Positions 42,406 to 51,717 are shown, numbered from the stretch's first letter. The stretch: DNA of 64,000 nt from Flavobacterium lotistagni (GCF_011392125.1 NZ_JAAJBU010000003.1:124001-188000), one strand, 5' to 3'. The notes: a model not told the origin generated them from the letters alone. Numbers and translations are program-made.

Positions 42406-44859
42406 ATGAAAAGATTTTTTCTTATTGTACTCATCACATTCAGTCTTAAAGTCTCAGCGCAACAATGCTGGCAAACCGTGGTTGGCGGTTACGACCACAG
42501 CGTCGGCATCGGGCAAAACGGAACCCTTTGGACTTGGGGCCGAAACGACGAATACCAACTCGGTAGCGGCACTACCGTAGGTTTTGCAACCACTCCAACA
42601 CAAATAGGAACCGCCACCAACTGGCAAACAGTAGGAGCAGGCTATCATTTTACAGTAGCCAAAAAGTCAGATGGAACGCTTTGGGCTTGGGGCAGTAATT
42701 ATTACGGAGAATTAGGTGATGGGACAGGTGTTTACCGAAATACACCCACCCAAGTCGGAACGGCTACCAACTGGCAAAGTATAGCGGTTGGCTACCACCA
42801 TGCTCTGGCCATTAAAACCAACGGAACGCTTTGGGCCTGGGGCGACAACAGCAGCGGTGAATTAGGCGATGGAACGACTACAGAACGCAACGCACCGGTT
42901 CAAATCGGGACAGCCAGCAATTGGCAAAGCATAGCGGCAGGCGATGGTTTTACAATTGCTATTAAAACCAACGGAACTCTGTGGGCTTGGGGATACAATT
43001 TGAACGGACAGTTGGGCGACGGGACTACCACCAACCGAAACACCCCGGTTCAAATAGGGACGGCCACCAATTGGACCACGATAGTAGCTGGAGGCGGTCA
43101 CGTGCTTGCCAAAAAAAGCAACGGCACGCTTTGGACTTGGGGATATAACCTAAACGGACAATTAGGCAACGGAAACACCAACAATGTATTAACCCCAACA
43201 CAAATTGGCACCGCTACCAACTGGCAATATTTAGCTGCTGGCAGCGAGCATTCAATCGCTACAAAAACCAACGGAACGCTTTTTACTTGGGGCCGAAATG
43301 ACGAAGGACAATTAGGAACCGGAAATACAACCGATTTAACAACGCCCACCCAACTTGGTACAGCCACCGATTGGCAGGGTGCAGGCGCTGGTTCATTTGT
43401 GACATTTCTTAAAAAATCTGATGGCAAACTTTGGGTAGCCGGAGACAACAGCGATCTTCAATTCGGGAACAATACCTTCAACAGTTCAAACACTTTAATT
43501 TCTGTTTTGTGTCCGGCCAGCATTTTTATTCCGGCCATGTGTTGGCAGTCAGTTTCAGAAGGCGATTATTTTACGATTGGCAAAAAAACCGATGGCTCGC
43601 TTTGGGCCTGGGGATATAACTTTAACGGTCAGTTAGGTATTGGATCAGCTCAAGAGTTTTCAAATTTACCGATACAGATTGGCACTTCGGCTTGGCAAAG
43701 CGCTGCAGCAGGAGCTTCGCATGTGGTGGCCATCAAAGCCAACGGAACACTCTGGACTTGGGGCTATAACAATTACGGACAATTGGGTGATGGTACCACC
43801 ACCAACCGAAATATACCGGTACAAATAGGAACAGCCTCTAACTGGGCCAGTGTGGCGGCTGGTGCTGATTTTACATTTGCCATCAAAACCGACGGAACCC
43901 TATGGGGCTGGGGCCGAAATAACTACAACCAATTGGGCAATGGGACGTACTTTAGCGAAACCACGCCATTACAAATCGGAACTGCGACCAACTGGAAAAC
44001 CGTCGAGGCGGGTAACTATCACACTTTGGCCATCAAAACCGACGGAACGCTTTGGGCATGGGGGCGAAACATTTATGGTCAATTGGGTGATGGAACCGGG
44101 GCCAATCAAGACTTTCCGGTTCAAGTAGGTACAGCCACCAACTGGCAGGTCATCTCTGCAGGTCATAATCACAGTGTTGCTAAAAAAACTGACGGCACCC
44201 TTTGGACATGGGGTTACAATACCTATGGGCAATTGGGCATTGGATCTTACACCGATCAGAATACCCCGAGACAAGTCGGCACGGCCACTAACTGGCAAAC
44301 GGCAAGCGCCGGAAATTCGCATACTTCGGCGGTTAAGACCGATGGAACACTCTGGGGTTGGGGCTACAACCATTACGGGCAACTCGGTACCGGAGGTAGC
44401 AATGACTCGACCACACCGGTGCAGGCGGGCACTTTAACCACTTGGAAAAGTGTCGCAGCCGGTTACAATGGAACCATGGGGCTTAAAACCGAACAATCAC
44501 TTTGGGGCTGGGGATCGAACATTCACGGTGAAGTGGGCAACGGTGCTACTTCAACTCAATATGTTTTGGGCAACGTCGATTGTTACTCAAGTGTTTTGGG
44601 TAACGATAGTTTTGAATTCGCACAAGATAACCAAGCGAAGCTATACCCGAATCCAGTATCCGGTGTTCTGAATATTGCTTTGAACCAAGAAATCATGTCG
44701 GTTGCCATCTATAATTTACTTGGGCAACAGGTTTTGGTGAAAGAAATCAATGACAAGCAAGCAGCGATTGAAGTTTCGCATTTATCTGCCGGAACATACA
44801 TTGTAAAGGTCAGCACTAAGCGTGGTGAAACCCAAGGTTTAAAAGTAATCAAACAATAG
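42406..44859 (+). CDS. Type IX secreted protein with two seven-bladed RCC1 propellers
   Basis: The 817-residue protein has a signal peptide (MKRFFLIVLITFSLKVSAQ), fourteen RCC1-type units of about 50 residues, and a type IX sorting tail (KLYPNPVSGVLNIALNQ...). Units 1-7 end with a degenerate blade (VAGDNSDLQFGN) followed by a linker with CPASIFIPAMCW. Units 8-14 then repeat the pattern and end near SNIHGEVGNG. Two complete seven-bladed propellers are therefore likely. RCC1 folds bind proteins or other ligands; the target here is unknown. The gene is in one operon with its neighbours. Confidence 0.9.
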   Translation: MKRFFLIVLITFSLKVSAQQCWQTVVGGYDHSVGIGQNGTLWTWGRNDEYQLGSGTTVGFATTPTQIGTATNWQTVGAGYHFTVAKKSDGTLWAWGSNYYGELGDGTGVYRNTPTQVGTATNWQSIAVGYHHALAIKTNGTLWAWGDNSSGELGDGTTTERNAPVQIGTASNWQSIAAGDGFTIAIKTNGTLWAWGYNLNGQLGDGTTTNRNTPVQIGTATNWTTIVAGGGHVLAKKSNGTLWTWGYNLNGQLGNGNTNNVLTPTQIGTATNWQYLAAGSEHSIATKTNGTLFTWGRNDEGQLGTGNTTDLTTPTQLGTATDWQGAGAGSFVTFLKKSDGKLWVAGDNSDLQFGNNTFNSSNTLISVLCPASIFIPAMCWQSVSEGDYFTIGKKTDGSLWAWGYNFNGQLGIGSAQEFSNLPIQIGTSAWQSAAAGASHVVAIKANGTLWTWGYNNYGQLGDGTTTNRNIPVQIGTASNWASVAAGADFTFAIKTDGTLWGWGRNNYNQLGNGTYFSETTPLQIGTATNWKTVEAGNYHTLAIKTDGTLWAWGRNIYGQLGDGTGANQDFPVQVGTATNWQVISAGHNHSVAKKTDGTLWTWGYNTYGQLGIGSYTDQNTPRQVGTATNWQTASAGNSHTSAVKTDGTLWGWGYNHYGQLGTGGSNDSTTPVQAGTLTTWKSVAAGYNGTMGLKTEQSLWGWGSNIHGEVGNGATSTQYVLGNVDCYSSVLGNDSFEFAQDNQAKLYPNPVSGVLNIALNQEIMSVAIYNLLGQQVLVKEINDKQAAIEVSHLSAGTYIVKVSTKRGETQGLKVIKQ

Positions 44860-44881
44860 TCAACGATTTATAACGATAAGA

Positions 44882-46483
44882 ATGAAAAAAACAATATTAG
44901 CACTTGCGACTTTATGGATGGGAAATCTTTTGATAAATGCGCAAGGCTTTGCACCAACGGCTACCCAATGGAATATCCCGGCCGTGACCGATTACTATGA
45001 ATTTCGTTTGTCGTATGATGATCATGTGGTGATTGACATGAACGGCGATGGCAAACCAGATTTGGTTGATACTGAAAACCAAGCCACCGAATCGGTCAGT
45101 GATGTGTTTGTGAGCGGCAGCCAAAAATACTGGAAAGTATACTTAAATGTCGGTGGAAGTTTCAGCACCACGGCTACGCAATGGAACATTCCGGCGGTGA
45201 GTGATTTTTACGAATTTCGTTTGTCATATAACGAACATATGGTGATTGATATGAACGGCGACAATCTGCCTGATTTTGTCGATACCGAGAACCAAGCCAC
45301 AGAACAAGTCAGTGATGTGTTTTTAAACGGCGGTCAAAAATACTGGAAAGTCTACCTCAACACCGGTTCTGGTTTCAGCCCAACAGCTACGCAATGGAAC
45401 ATTCCTGCGGTGAGCGATTTTTATGAGTTCCGTTTGTCGTATGACGAACATGTGGTGATTGATATGAATGGCGATGGCAAACCCGATTTTGTCGATACCG
45501 AGAATCAAGCAACCGAATCGACCAGCGATGTGTTTGTAAACGGCAGCCAGAAATATTGGAAAGTGTATTTGAATACCGGTTCAGGTTTTAGCCCAACGGC
45601 CACGCAATGGAACATTCCGGCGGTGAGTGATTTTTATGAATTTCGATTGTCGTATGACTATCATGTGGTGATCGATATCAATGGAGATGATTTACCTGAT
45701 TTTGTCGACACCGAAAACCAATCGACCGAACAAACTAGCGATGTGTTTTTAAACGGCGGCCAAAAATACTGGAAAGTGTATCTCAACACCGGTTCAGGTT
45801 TCAATCCTACAGCTACGCAATGGAATATTCCTGTAGTGAGCGATTTTTATGAATTCCGATTGTCGTATGATGACCACGTGGTGATCGACCTCAATGGTGA
45901 TAAGAAACCAGATTTTATCGATACGGAAAACCAAGCGACCGAATTCTCCAGCGATGTGTTTCTCAGCGGAAGCCAGAAATATTGGAAAGCGTATCTCAAT
46001 ACCGGTTCAGGTTTCAGCCCAACGGCTACGCAATGGAATATTCCGGCAGTTAGTGATTTTTATGAATTTCGATTGTCTTATGATGACCATGTAGTTATTG
46101 ATATGAACGGCGACCGCACTCCGGATTTTGTCGATACCGAAAACCAGTCTACAGAGCAAATCAGCGATGTGTTTTTAAACGGTGGCCAAAAATATTGGAA
46201 AGTCTACCTCAATACCTTGTCTGGTTTGGCTAACAATACTTTTGAATTGGTCGGAAATGATGTGGTTGTTTACCCGAATCCGGTTACCGATAGTTTCAAA
46301 ATCAGCCACCCGGAAGCCATTCAAGCCATTGATATTTATGATTTGAAAGGAGCGATGGTCAAAACTGTCTCCACTGATTTTCAACAAGCCATCGACGTTT
46401 CAGATTTACCTCAAGGGCTTTATTTGCTGAGAGTCAAACCTATTTCGGGTGATGTTTCGTTCGCGAAAGTGGTCAAAAAATAA
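44882..46483 (+). CDS. Type IX secreted protein with six 71-residue calcium-loop repeats
   Basis: The 533-residue protein has a signal peptide (MKKTILALATLWMGNLLINAQ) directly followed by six near-identical 71-residue repeats. Each repeat has TATQWNIP, SDFYEFRLSY, a DxNxDxxxD loop (such as DMNGDGKPD) and QKYWKVYLN. A type IX sorting domain follows (VYPNPVTDSFKISH...). The loop matches the calcium-binding loop of FG-GAP/VCBS-type propeller repeats, although the unit as a whole is not one I recognise. It lies 22 bases after the two-propeller gene. Confidence 0.88.
   Translation: MKKTILALATLWMGNLLINAQGFAPTATQWNIPAVTDYYEFRLSYDDHVVIDMNGDGKPDLVDTENQATESVSDVFVSGSQKYWKVYLNVGGSFSTTATQWNIPAVSDFYEFRLSYNEHMVIDMNGDNLPDFVDTENQATEQVSDVFLNGGQKYWKVYLNTGSGFSPTATQWNIPAVSDFYEFRLSYDEHVVIDMNGDGKPDFVDTENQATESTSDVFVNGSQKYWKVYLNTGSGFSPTATQWNIPAVSDFYEFRLSYDYHVVIDINGDDLPDFVDTENQSTEQTSDVFLNGGQKYWKVYLNTGSGFNPTATQWNIPVVSDFYEFRLSYDDHVVIDLNGDKKPDFIDTENQATEFSSDVFLSGSQKYWKAYLNTGSGFSPTATQWNIPAVSDFYEFRLSYDDHVVIDMNGDRTPDFVDTENQSTEQISDVFLNGGQKYWKVYLNTLSGLANNTFELVGNDVVVYPNPVTDSFKISHPEAIQAIDIYDLKGAMVKTVSTDFQQAIDVSDLPQGLYLLRVKPISGDVSFAKVVKK
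44945..46222 (+). repeat. Six tandem 213-bp coding repeats
   Basis: Six in-frame units of 213 bp each encode the 71-residue repeats. Units alternate between two subtypes. Odd units carry a K-P-D loop and G/S-SQKYW; even units carry an L-P-D or T-P-D loop and NGGQKYW. The higher-order unit is therefore 426 bp, present three times. Confidence 0.85.
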
Positions 46484-46505
46484 AGTATTGAAAATTGATT
46501 TTAAA

Positions 46506-46537
46506 GAATCCTCAGGAATATTTCTTGGGGATTTTTT
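46506..46537 (+). terminator. Terminator of the secreted repeat-protein cluster
   Basis: The stem AATCCTCAGGA / TTCTTGGGGATT with G-U pairs is followed by six T. It lies just after the stop at 46483. Confidence 0.65.
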
Positions 46538-46621
46538 CTTTGAAAGAAGATTTGTGTTCTAATCGAAAGCATATTTCCTTTATATTCAACCCGAGAAAGT
46601 TTTGAGAAAACCTGGTTTCAG

Positions 46622-47536
46622 ATGCAAAATAGTAGCTTGTTGAAAAGCACCGCAGTAATGTTTTTTCTATGCAGTTGTTCCAAAGACAGCAATACCAATG
46701 CAAAAGTGTCTTTTGGTCCTGAGCTGCCCGTGGTCATTGCGAATTATCCAGATCACGCCATGGAGCCTTTTATTGCGCCCGACGGACAGTATTTGTTTTT
46801 TAATAACCTCAATGACGGGGTAAACACCAAATTGTTTTATGCCACTAAAACAAGCGATGATACTTTTGTTTTCGCGGGCGAGCTTATAGGAACCAATCAA
46901 ACGAGTCCGCCACAATTAGATGCCGTGCCTGATTTAAGTGCTAGCGGTGATTTCTACTGGACTTCGACGCGAAATTATCCGGACGAATTGAACAATCTTT
47001 TTCACGGTCATTTCAAGGCAGGAACCGTCACCGATATCGAACGGGTGCGGGGCAATTTCAACAAGAATACCTTGGGTTGGCTCGTCATGGATCACGGTAT
47101 CAGCGCAGATGGTCAGTTGCTGTATTTCAACAATGCGCATTTTGATTCCGGCAATTGCTTTGGGCCTTGTGAAACTGAAATTGGCGTGGCACAGAGAGTC
47201 TCGGCTTCTGAATTCAATCGATTGCCCAATTCTGAAACCTTACTCGAGAAAATTAATGATGCGAATTATATCAATTATGCGCCATGCATTAGCAGTGATG
47301 GGCTAGAGTTGTATTTCACGCGATATTTGAAAGGCAGCGCTCCCGAAGCTATTGTTTTCGAAATTTGCTTGGCCGAAAGAAGTAACGTTGGTGAAGCTTT
47401 TGCTGCCCCTAGAATTTTATTTTCTGATACCAATTTTATCGAAGCACCGAGCTTGACCTTAGACGGCAAAGTCATGTATTATCACAAAAAAGTCAATGGT
47501 GTTTATCAAGTGATGACGCGCCAACGTATCGAATGA
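46622..47536 (+). CDS. PD40-type beta-propeller lipoprotein
   Basis: The 304-residue protein has a lipoprotein signal ending FLCSC (anchor Cys19) followed by SKDSN. The body has PD40/WD40-like propeller strands with the typical APDGQYLFFNNL, SADGQLLYFNNAHF, SSDGLELYFTR and TLDGKVMYYHKK motifs. Related proteins sit in the periplasm or outer membrane and may bind carbohydrate or protein. The gene is monocistronic, following the terminated secreted-protein cluster. Confidence 0.82.
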   Translation: MQNSSLLKSTAVMFFLCSCSKDSNTNAKVSFGPELPVVIANYPDHAMEPFIAPDGQYLFFNNLNDGVNTKLFYATKTSDDTFVFAGELIGTNQTSPPQLDAVPDLSASGDFYWTSTRNYPDELNNLFHGHFKAGTVTDIERVRGNFNKNTLGWLVMDHGISADGQLLYFNNAHFDSGNCFGPCETEIGVAQRVSASEFNRLPNSETLLEKINDANYINYAPCISSDGLELYFTRYLKGSAPEAIVFEICLAERSNVGEAFAAPRILFSDTNFIEAPSLTLDGKVMYYHKKVNGVYQVMTRQRIE

Positions 47537-47585
47537 CTTTAAGTAGTAGTCTGATGTTTGTCGGTGAGACTTGAAAAACTACATC

Positions 47586-47612
47586 AAAAAAATAGCCTCA
47601 CAAACGGAGGCT
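47586..47612 (-). terminator. Terminator after hemD
   Basis: On the minus strand the stem TAGCCTC / GAGGCTA is followed by seven T. It lies about 20 bases past the hemD stop. Confidence 0.75.
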
Positions 47613-47632
47613 ACTTGATATGAGGTAATAAT

Positions 47633-48391
47633 TTATTTTCCTTTGTTCGCTTCAGCAATATACTTCTCTAGCGCCATGGTCATTGAGGGTGTTTCCGGAG
47701 TTGGCGCTAAGATGTCGATACGCAATCCGTGTTCAAGTGCCTCTTTTTGCGTGGTGCTTCCAAAAACCGCAATACGAGTGTTGTTTTGCTTGAAATCGGG
47801 GAAATTCTTAAACAGAGATTTGATACCCGTTGGGCTGAAAAACGCCAAAACATCGTAATATACATCGGCCAAATCAGACAAATCGCTCATTACGGTTTTG
47901 TAAAATGTGGCTTGTGTCCAATTTACCTTGAGGTTGTTCAGGGTTTGCGGCGCGTCGGCGTTGAGTTGGTCTGAAGCAGGTAATAGAAATTTCTCGTCTT
48001 TGTATTTTTTAATCAGCGGAGACAAATCGGCGAAATCTTTCTGCCCGACATATATCTTGCGTTTTCTATACACGACATACTTTTGCAAGTAAAAAGCAAT
48101 GGCTTCCGATTGGCAAAAATACTTGAGGCCTTCCGGCACTTTGTAGCGCATTTCTTCAGCTACGCGGAAAAAGTGATCAACAGAATTCTTACTGGTTAGG
48201 ATGATGGCGGTATAGTTGTTCAGGTCTATTTTCTGTTGGCGAACATCTTTTGCATTGACGCCCTCAACGTGGATGAAAGGCCTGAAATCCACTTTTACCT
48301 TATGCTTTTGCTGCAACTCAAAGTACGGAGAATTCTCAACTTTGGGTTCCGGCTGCGACACTAAGATCGTTTTCACTTTCAAATGTGACAT
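47633..48391 (-). CDS. hemD: Uroporphyrinogen-III synthase
   Basis: This enzyme cyclises hydroxymethylbilane to uroporphyrinogen III in haem synthesis. The 252-residue protein has the two-domain pattern with ILTSKNSVDHFF in the first domain. The C-terminal domain has FFSPTGIKSLF, IAVFGSTTQKEALEHGL and the final PTPETPSMTMALEKY. Overall conservation is low, as is usual for HemD. The start at 48391 (MSHLKVKTILVSQPEP) is chosen over an upstream in-frame ATG at 48427 that would overlap the DUF4271 gene. It follows that gene by 10 bases. Confidence 0.9.
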   Translation of the reverse strand: MSHLKVKTILVSQPEPKVENSPYFELQQKHKVKVDFRPFIHVEGVNAKDVRQQKIDLNNYTAIILTSKNSVDHFFRVAEEMRYKVPEGLKYFCQSEAIAFYLQKYVVYRKRKIYVGQKDFADLSPLIKKYKDEKFLLPASDQLNADAPQTLNNLKVNWTQATFYKTVMSDLSDLADVYYDVLAFFSPTGIKSLFKNFPDFKQNNTRIAVFGSTTQKEALEHGLRIDILAPTPETPSMTMALEKYIAEANKGK

Positions 48392-48401
48392 ATGTTGTAT
48401 G

Positions 48402-49067
48402 CTAACTTTTAGTAAACCAATAACCAATGAAATAATAGGGCGCTATTTCAAGTGCGCAAAGATATAAAATAAAATAAAACAACTTTCCCAGGAATAAGTT
48501 TTGGTAATTCTTTAAAGATATGATATATGTTAACACATTTGTTAGCAATAACACAATGATTATCGCGTATATAAAGAAATTTGGCAAGTCTGAATTGTAA
48601 AACAGCACCGTATCAATGGGCAATAGCAACAGTCCGGCATAGGTGCGGTAGCTTACTTTCTGTAGGTTGAATTGATCGGCAAATTCTTCGATGTTGAAAG
48701 CCGTGGCGATAATCTTCTCAATCAGGAATTTCCCGAGTACAAACACGGTTACAAAAGTCGAAATACGGATGAACAAAATCCCATCAGTTTTGGAAGTATG
48801 AAAAAAATGGTGCAGCACCAACTGTACAAAAAACGAAAGGGCGATAAGCTGCACGACAAACAAAAAAATCGTGAACCCGCTCATCAAATACATCGAGTCG
48901 CGGTACATTTTGATGTATTTGTCTGAAACAATCAGTTTCATGAAATCGCGGAAACGCCCTTCGAAAACAGTTTTTACCATGGCGACCGTAGCGAACATCA
49001 GCACAAAGAGAATCGTGGCCCAGTCTGTGGCGCCAATATTTCGAGGCTGTAGAATCGTTTCCATCAT
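48402..49067 (-). CDS. DUF4271 membrane protein
   Basis: The 221-residue protein has about six hydrophobic segments (around 15-35, 58-82, 98-118, 140-160, 165-187 and 195-215). It fits the DUF4271 family, which is restricted to Bacteroidota and, as far as I recall, often lies beside hemD. Function unknown. A minus-strand TACTTTTG box (49079-49072) lies only 4 bases before the ATG, so the transcript would be leaderless or nearly so. It is the first gene of a two-gene unit with hemD. Confidence 0.85.
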   Translation of the reverse strand: MMETILQPRNIGATDWATILFVLMFATVAMVKTVFEGRFRDFMKLIVSDKYIKMYRDSMYLMSGFTIFLFVVQLIALSFFVQLVLHHFFHTSKTDGILFIRISTFVTVFVLGKFLIEKIIATAFNIEEFADQFNLQKVSYRTYAGLLLLPIDTVLFYNSDLPNFFIYAIIIVLLLTNVLTYIISLKNYQNLFLGKLFYFILYLCALEIAPYYFIGYWFTKS

Positions 49068-49071
49068 GCCG

Positions 49072-49079
49072 CAAAAGTA
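49072..49079 (-). promoter_or_regulatory. -7 box of the DUF4271-hemD unit
   Basis: The minus-strand sequence TACTTTTG fits TAnnTTTG. It lies 4 bases from the annotated ATG, implying little or no leader. No TTG is found at the usual spacing. Confidence 0.35.
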
Positions 49080-49218
49080 GTAAAATTAACCGAACGCCGA
49101 TTTTGTTTTTCATCAACTTTGAATCGATTTGGACCGTCTTGAGAAGTTTCTCGAACCTCAAAAATCAACCGACCCATTTTATTATAGTTTTCTTAAGGAG
49201 CAACTGCGGTAAAAAGTT

Positions 49219-49226
49219 TATTTTTG
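49219..49226 (+). promoter_or_regulatory. -7 box of the glycosyltransferase operon
   Basis: TATTTTTG fits TAnnTTTG and lies 15 bases before the ATG at 49242. It excludes the longer frame starting at 49224. Confidence 0.4.
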
Positions 49227-49241
49227 TCGCGAAATCCGCTC

Positions 49242-49973
49242 ATGACCATGAACGACGCGCTGGTAATCATCCCGACTTACAACGAAATTGAAAACATTGA
49301 AACCATCATTCGGGCAGTGTTTTCACAGCATCATGCGTTTGATGTTTTAATCGTCGACGACAATTCACCCGACGGCACCGCAGCCAAAGTTTCGGCTTTG
49401 CAAGAAGATTTTTCTGGGCGATTATTTCTAGAAAAACGCGGCAAAAAATCCGGTCTTGGTACCGCTTATGTACACGGTTTTCATTGGGCTTTGCAACGGC
49501 AGTATGAATACATTTTTGAAATGGACGCCGATTTCTCGCACAATCCGGTCGATCTGGAAAAACTCTACCAAGCCTGTCATTTCGGAGAAGCCGATTTAGC
49601 GATAGGTTCGCGTTATGTGACCGGCGTTAACGTGGTCAACTGGCCACTGAGTCGGGTTTTGATGTCTTATTTTGCTTCGGTTTATGTGAAACTGATTACG
49701 GGCATGAAAATTCACGATGCCACCGCAGGTTTCATTTGTTACAAAAGAGCAGTACTCGAAAACATCGGGATCGATAAAATCAAATTTGTCGGATATGCGT
49801 TCCAGATCGAAATGAAATACCGCGCCTACGCCAAAGGGTTCCGCATCATTGAAGTGCCGATTATCTTCACCGACCGCACCAAAGGCCAATCTAAAATGAG
49901 CAACGCCATTATTAAAGAAGCAGTGCTGGGCGTGATTTCGCTGCGCATCCGTAAATTATTCAACCAACTCTAA
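49242..49973 (+). CDS. Family 2 glycosyltransferase, dolichol-phosphate mannosyltransferase-like
   Basis: The 243-residue GT-A enzyme has IIPTYNEIENIE, VDDNSPDGT, the metal site EMDADFSHNP, and GSRYVTGVNVVNWPLSR, all typical of polyprenol-monophosphomannose synthases. It probably transfers a hexose from a nucleotide sugar to a lipid carrier for protein or polysaccharide glycosylation. No C-terminal TM domain is seen. ATGs at 49242 and 49248 are both possible starts. Its stop overlaps the dihydroorotase start (TAATG). Confidence 0.92.
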   Translation: MTMNDALVIIPTYNEIENIETIIRAVFSQHHAFDVLIVDDNSPDGTAAKVSALQEDFSGRLFLEKRGKKSGLGTAYVHGFHWALQRQYEYIFEMDADFSHNPVDLEKLYQACHFGEADLAIGSRYVTGVNVVNWPLSRVLMSYFASVYVKLITGMKIHDATAGFICYKRAVLENIGIDKIKFVGYAFQIEMKYRAYAKGFRIIEVPIIFTDRTKGQSKMSNAIIKEAVLGVISLRIRKLFNQL

Positions 49974-51322
49974 TGGAAACGACTTTAATTAAAAATGCCA
50001 AAATCGTCAACGAGGGCCAAATCTTCGAAGGCGATGTTTTGATTCAAGGCGAATTCATCATCGACATAGCCGAGCAAATTTCACCCAAATCGGCCAATAC
50101 CAAAATCATAGATGCCCAAGGCAATTACCTCATTCCGGGCATGATTGACGATCAGGTGCATTTTCGCGAACCCGGGCTCACCCACAAAGGCGATATTGCT
50201 TCCGAATCAAAAGCAGCAGTGGCGGGCGGAATTACCTCATTCATCGAACAGCCCAACACAGTTCCCAATGCCGTAACTCAGGAAATTCTGGAAGAAAAAT
50301 ACCAAATCGCAGCCCAGAAATCTTATGCGAATTATTCTTTTATGATGGGTGCCACCAATGACAATCTGGACGAGGTACTCAAAACCAATCCAGAGAATGT
50401 GGCGGGCATCAAGATTTTCTTAGGCTCTTCTACCGGAAATATGCTTGTAGATAACCAGGCCGTGCTCGAGAAAATTTTTGCCTCGACCCGGTTGCTCATC
50501 GCCGTGCATTGCGAAGACGAGCAGACCATTAAAAACAACCTAGAAAAGTACAAAGCCCAATACGGAGACGACATACCGGTGAGCGCACACCATTTAATCC
50601 GCAGCGAAGAAGCTTGTTATCTGTCGTCTTCAAAAGCCATTGAACTGGCCAAGAAAACCGGTGCGCGTTTGCATGTTTTTCATTTGTCAACGGCCAAAGA
50701 AATGGGTTTGTTTACCAATAAAATTCCGTTGCAAGACAAGCAAATTACCGCTGAGGTTTGCCTCCATCATTTGTGGTTTACCGATGCCGATTACCCCAGC
50801 AAAGGCAATTTCATCAAATGGAATCCGGCTGTGAAAACCGCCACCGACCGCGAGGCACTGTGGGAAGCATTGCTCGATGACCGCATCGATGTGATAGCCA
50901 CCGACCACGCCCCGCATACACTCGAAGAAAAACAACAGTCTTATCAGAAAGCACCTTCGGGCGGTCCGCTGGTACAACACGCACTAGTGGCGTTATTTGA
51001 AGCGCACAAACAAGGCAAAATCTCCATCGAGAAAATCGTCGAGAAAACGGCCCACAATCCGGCGCAGATTTTTAAAATTCAGAAAAGAGGCTACATCAAA
51101 CCCGGTTACTACGCAGATTTGGCGATAGTAAATACCGGGCTTCCCTGGAGCGTGAAGAAGGAAAACATCTTGTATAAGTGCGGTTGGTCTCCGTTTGAGG
51201 GCACCACATTCGCCTCAAGAATTACCCATACTTTTGTTAACGGGCAATTGGTTTACGAGAACTTTAAAGTAAAAGAAATCAAGGCAGGGAAACGCCTATT
51301 GTTTGACCGAAAATTGAAATGA
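49973..51322 (+). CDS. pyrC: Dihydroorotase
   Basis: This enzyme cyclises carbamoyl-aspartate in pyrimidine synthesis. The 449-residue amidohydrolase has metal ligands in DDQVHFREPG (HxR variant of the HxH motif), a later VHCEDE and HVFHLSTA, and the catalytic aspartate in VIATDHAPHT. The GIKIFLGSSTGNM stretch occupies the bridging-lysine region. It overlaps the glycosyltransferase gene by one base and the DUF4296 gene by 4 bases, so the three form a coupled operon. Confidence 0.94.
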   Translation: METTLIKNAKIVNEGQIFEGDVLIQGEFIIDIAEQISPKSANTKIIDAQGNYLIPGMIDDQVHFREPGLTHKGDIASESKAAVAGGITSFIEQPNTVPNAVTQEILEEKYQIAAQKSYANYSFMMGATNDNLDEVLKTNPENVAGIKIFLGSSTGNMLVDNQAVLEKIFASTRLLIAVHCEDEQTIKNNLEKYKAQYGDDIPVSAHHLIRSEEACYLSSSKAIELAKKTGARLHVFHLSTAKEMGLFTNKIPLQDKQITAEVCLHHLWFTDADYPSKGNFIKWNPAVKTATDREALWEALLDDRIDVIATDHAPHTLEEKQQSYQKAPSGGPLVQHALVALFEAHKQGKISIEKIVEKTAHNPAQIFKIQKRGYIKPGYYADLAIVNTGLPWSVKKENILYKCGWSPFEGTTFASRITHTFVNGQLVYENFKVKEIKAGKRLLFDRKLK

Positions 51323-51708
51323 TGAAAAAAATAATTCTTGTGCTAGTGCCCATGCTGTTGTTGGTGGGTTGTAATCACAACGCCGTGGAAAAACCCTCCA
51401 ACCTGATCGACCAAGAAACCATGGTAAATATTCTTTACGATCTTTCCATTTTAGAAGCCATCAAAGCCCAAAACCCTTACGCGCCGCAAAACCAGAACAT
51501 CCAGCCCAAAGAGTATATTTTTAAAAAATACAAAATAGACAGCGTGCAGTTCGCGCTGAGCAATCGGTATTATATTTCGCAAATCGAACAGTACAGAAAA
51601 ATGTACGACGAAGTGGCTCAGCGTATAGAAACTGAGAAAAAACAAGCTGAATTTAAAGCGCCGAGTGCCAATAAAGCCAATAACCAAGAGGCCGGGCAAG
51701 TGCAGTAA
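51319..51708 (+). CDS. DUF4296 lipoprotein
   Basis: The 129-residue protein has a lipoprotein signal (MMKKIILVLVPMLLLVGC, anchor Cys18). The DUF4296 core reads LIDQETMVNILYDLSILEA and later YIFKKYKIDSVQFALSNRYY, and the tail is charged and low in complexity. The family is Bacteroidota-specific and of unknown function. It overlaps the dihydroorotase stop by 4 bases. Confidence 0.85.
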   Translation: MMKKIILVLVPMLLLVGCNHNAVEKPSNLIDQETMVNILYDLSILEAIKAQNPYAPQNQNIQPKEYIFKKYKIDSVQFALSNRYYISQIEQYRKMYDEVAQRIETEKKQAEFKAPSANKANNQEAGQVQ

Positions 51709-51717
51709 TTTCAGTAT

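Noticed and set aside
42406..44859. CRISPR-like or satellite repeat
   Set aside because: The regular repeats are in-frame RCC1 coding units of one long open frame.
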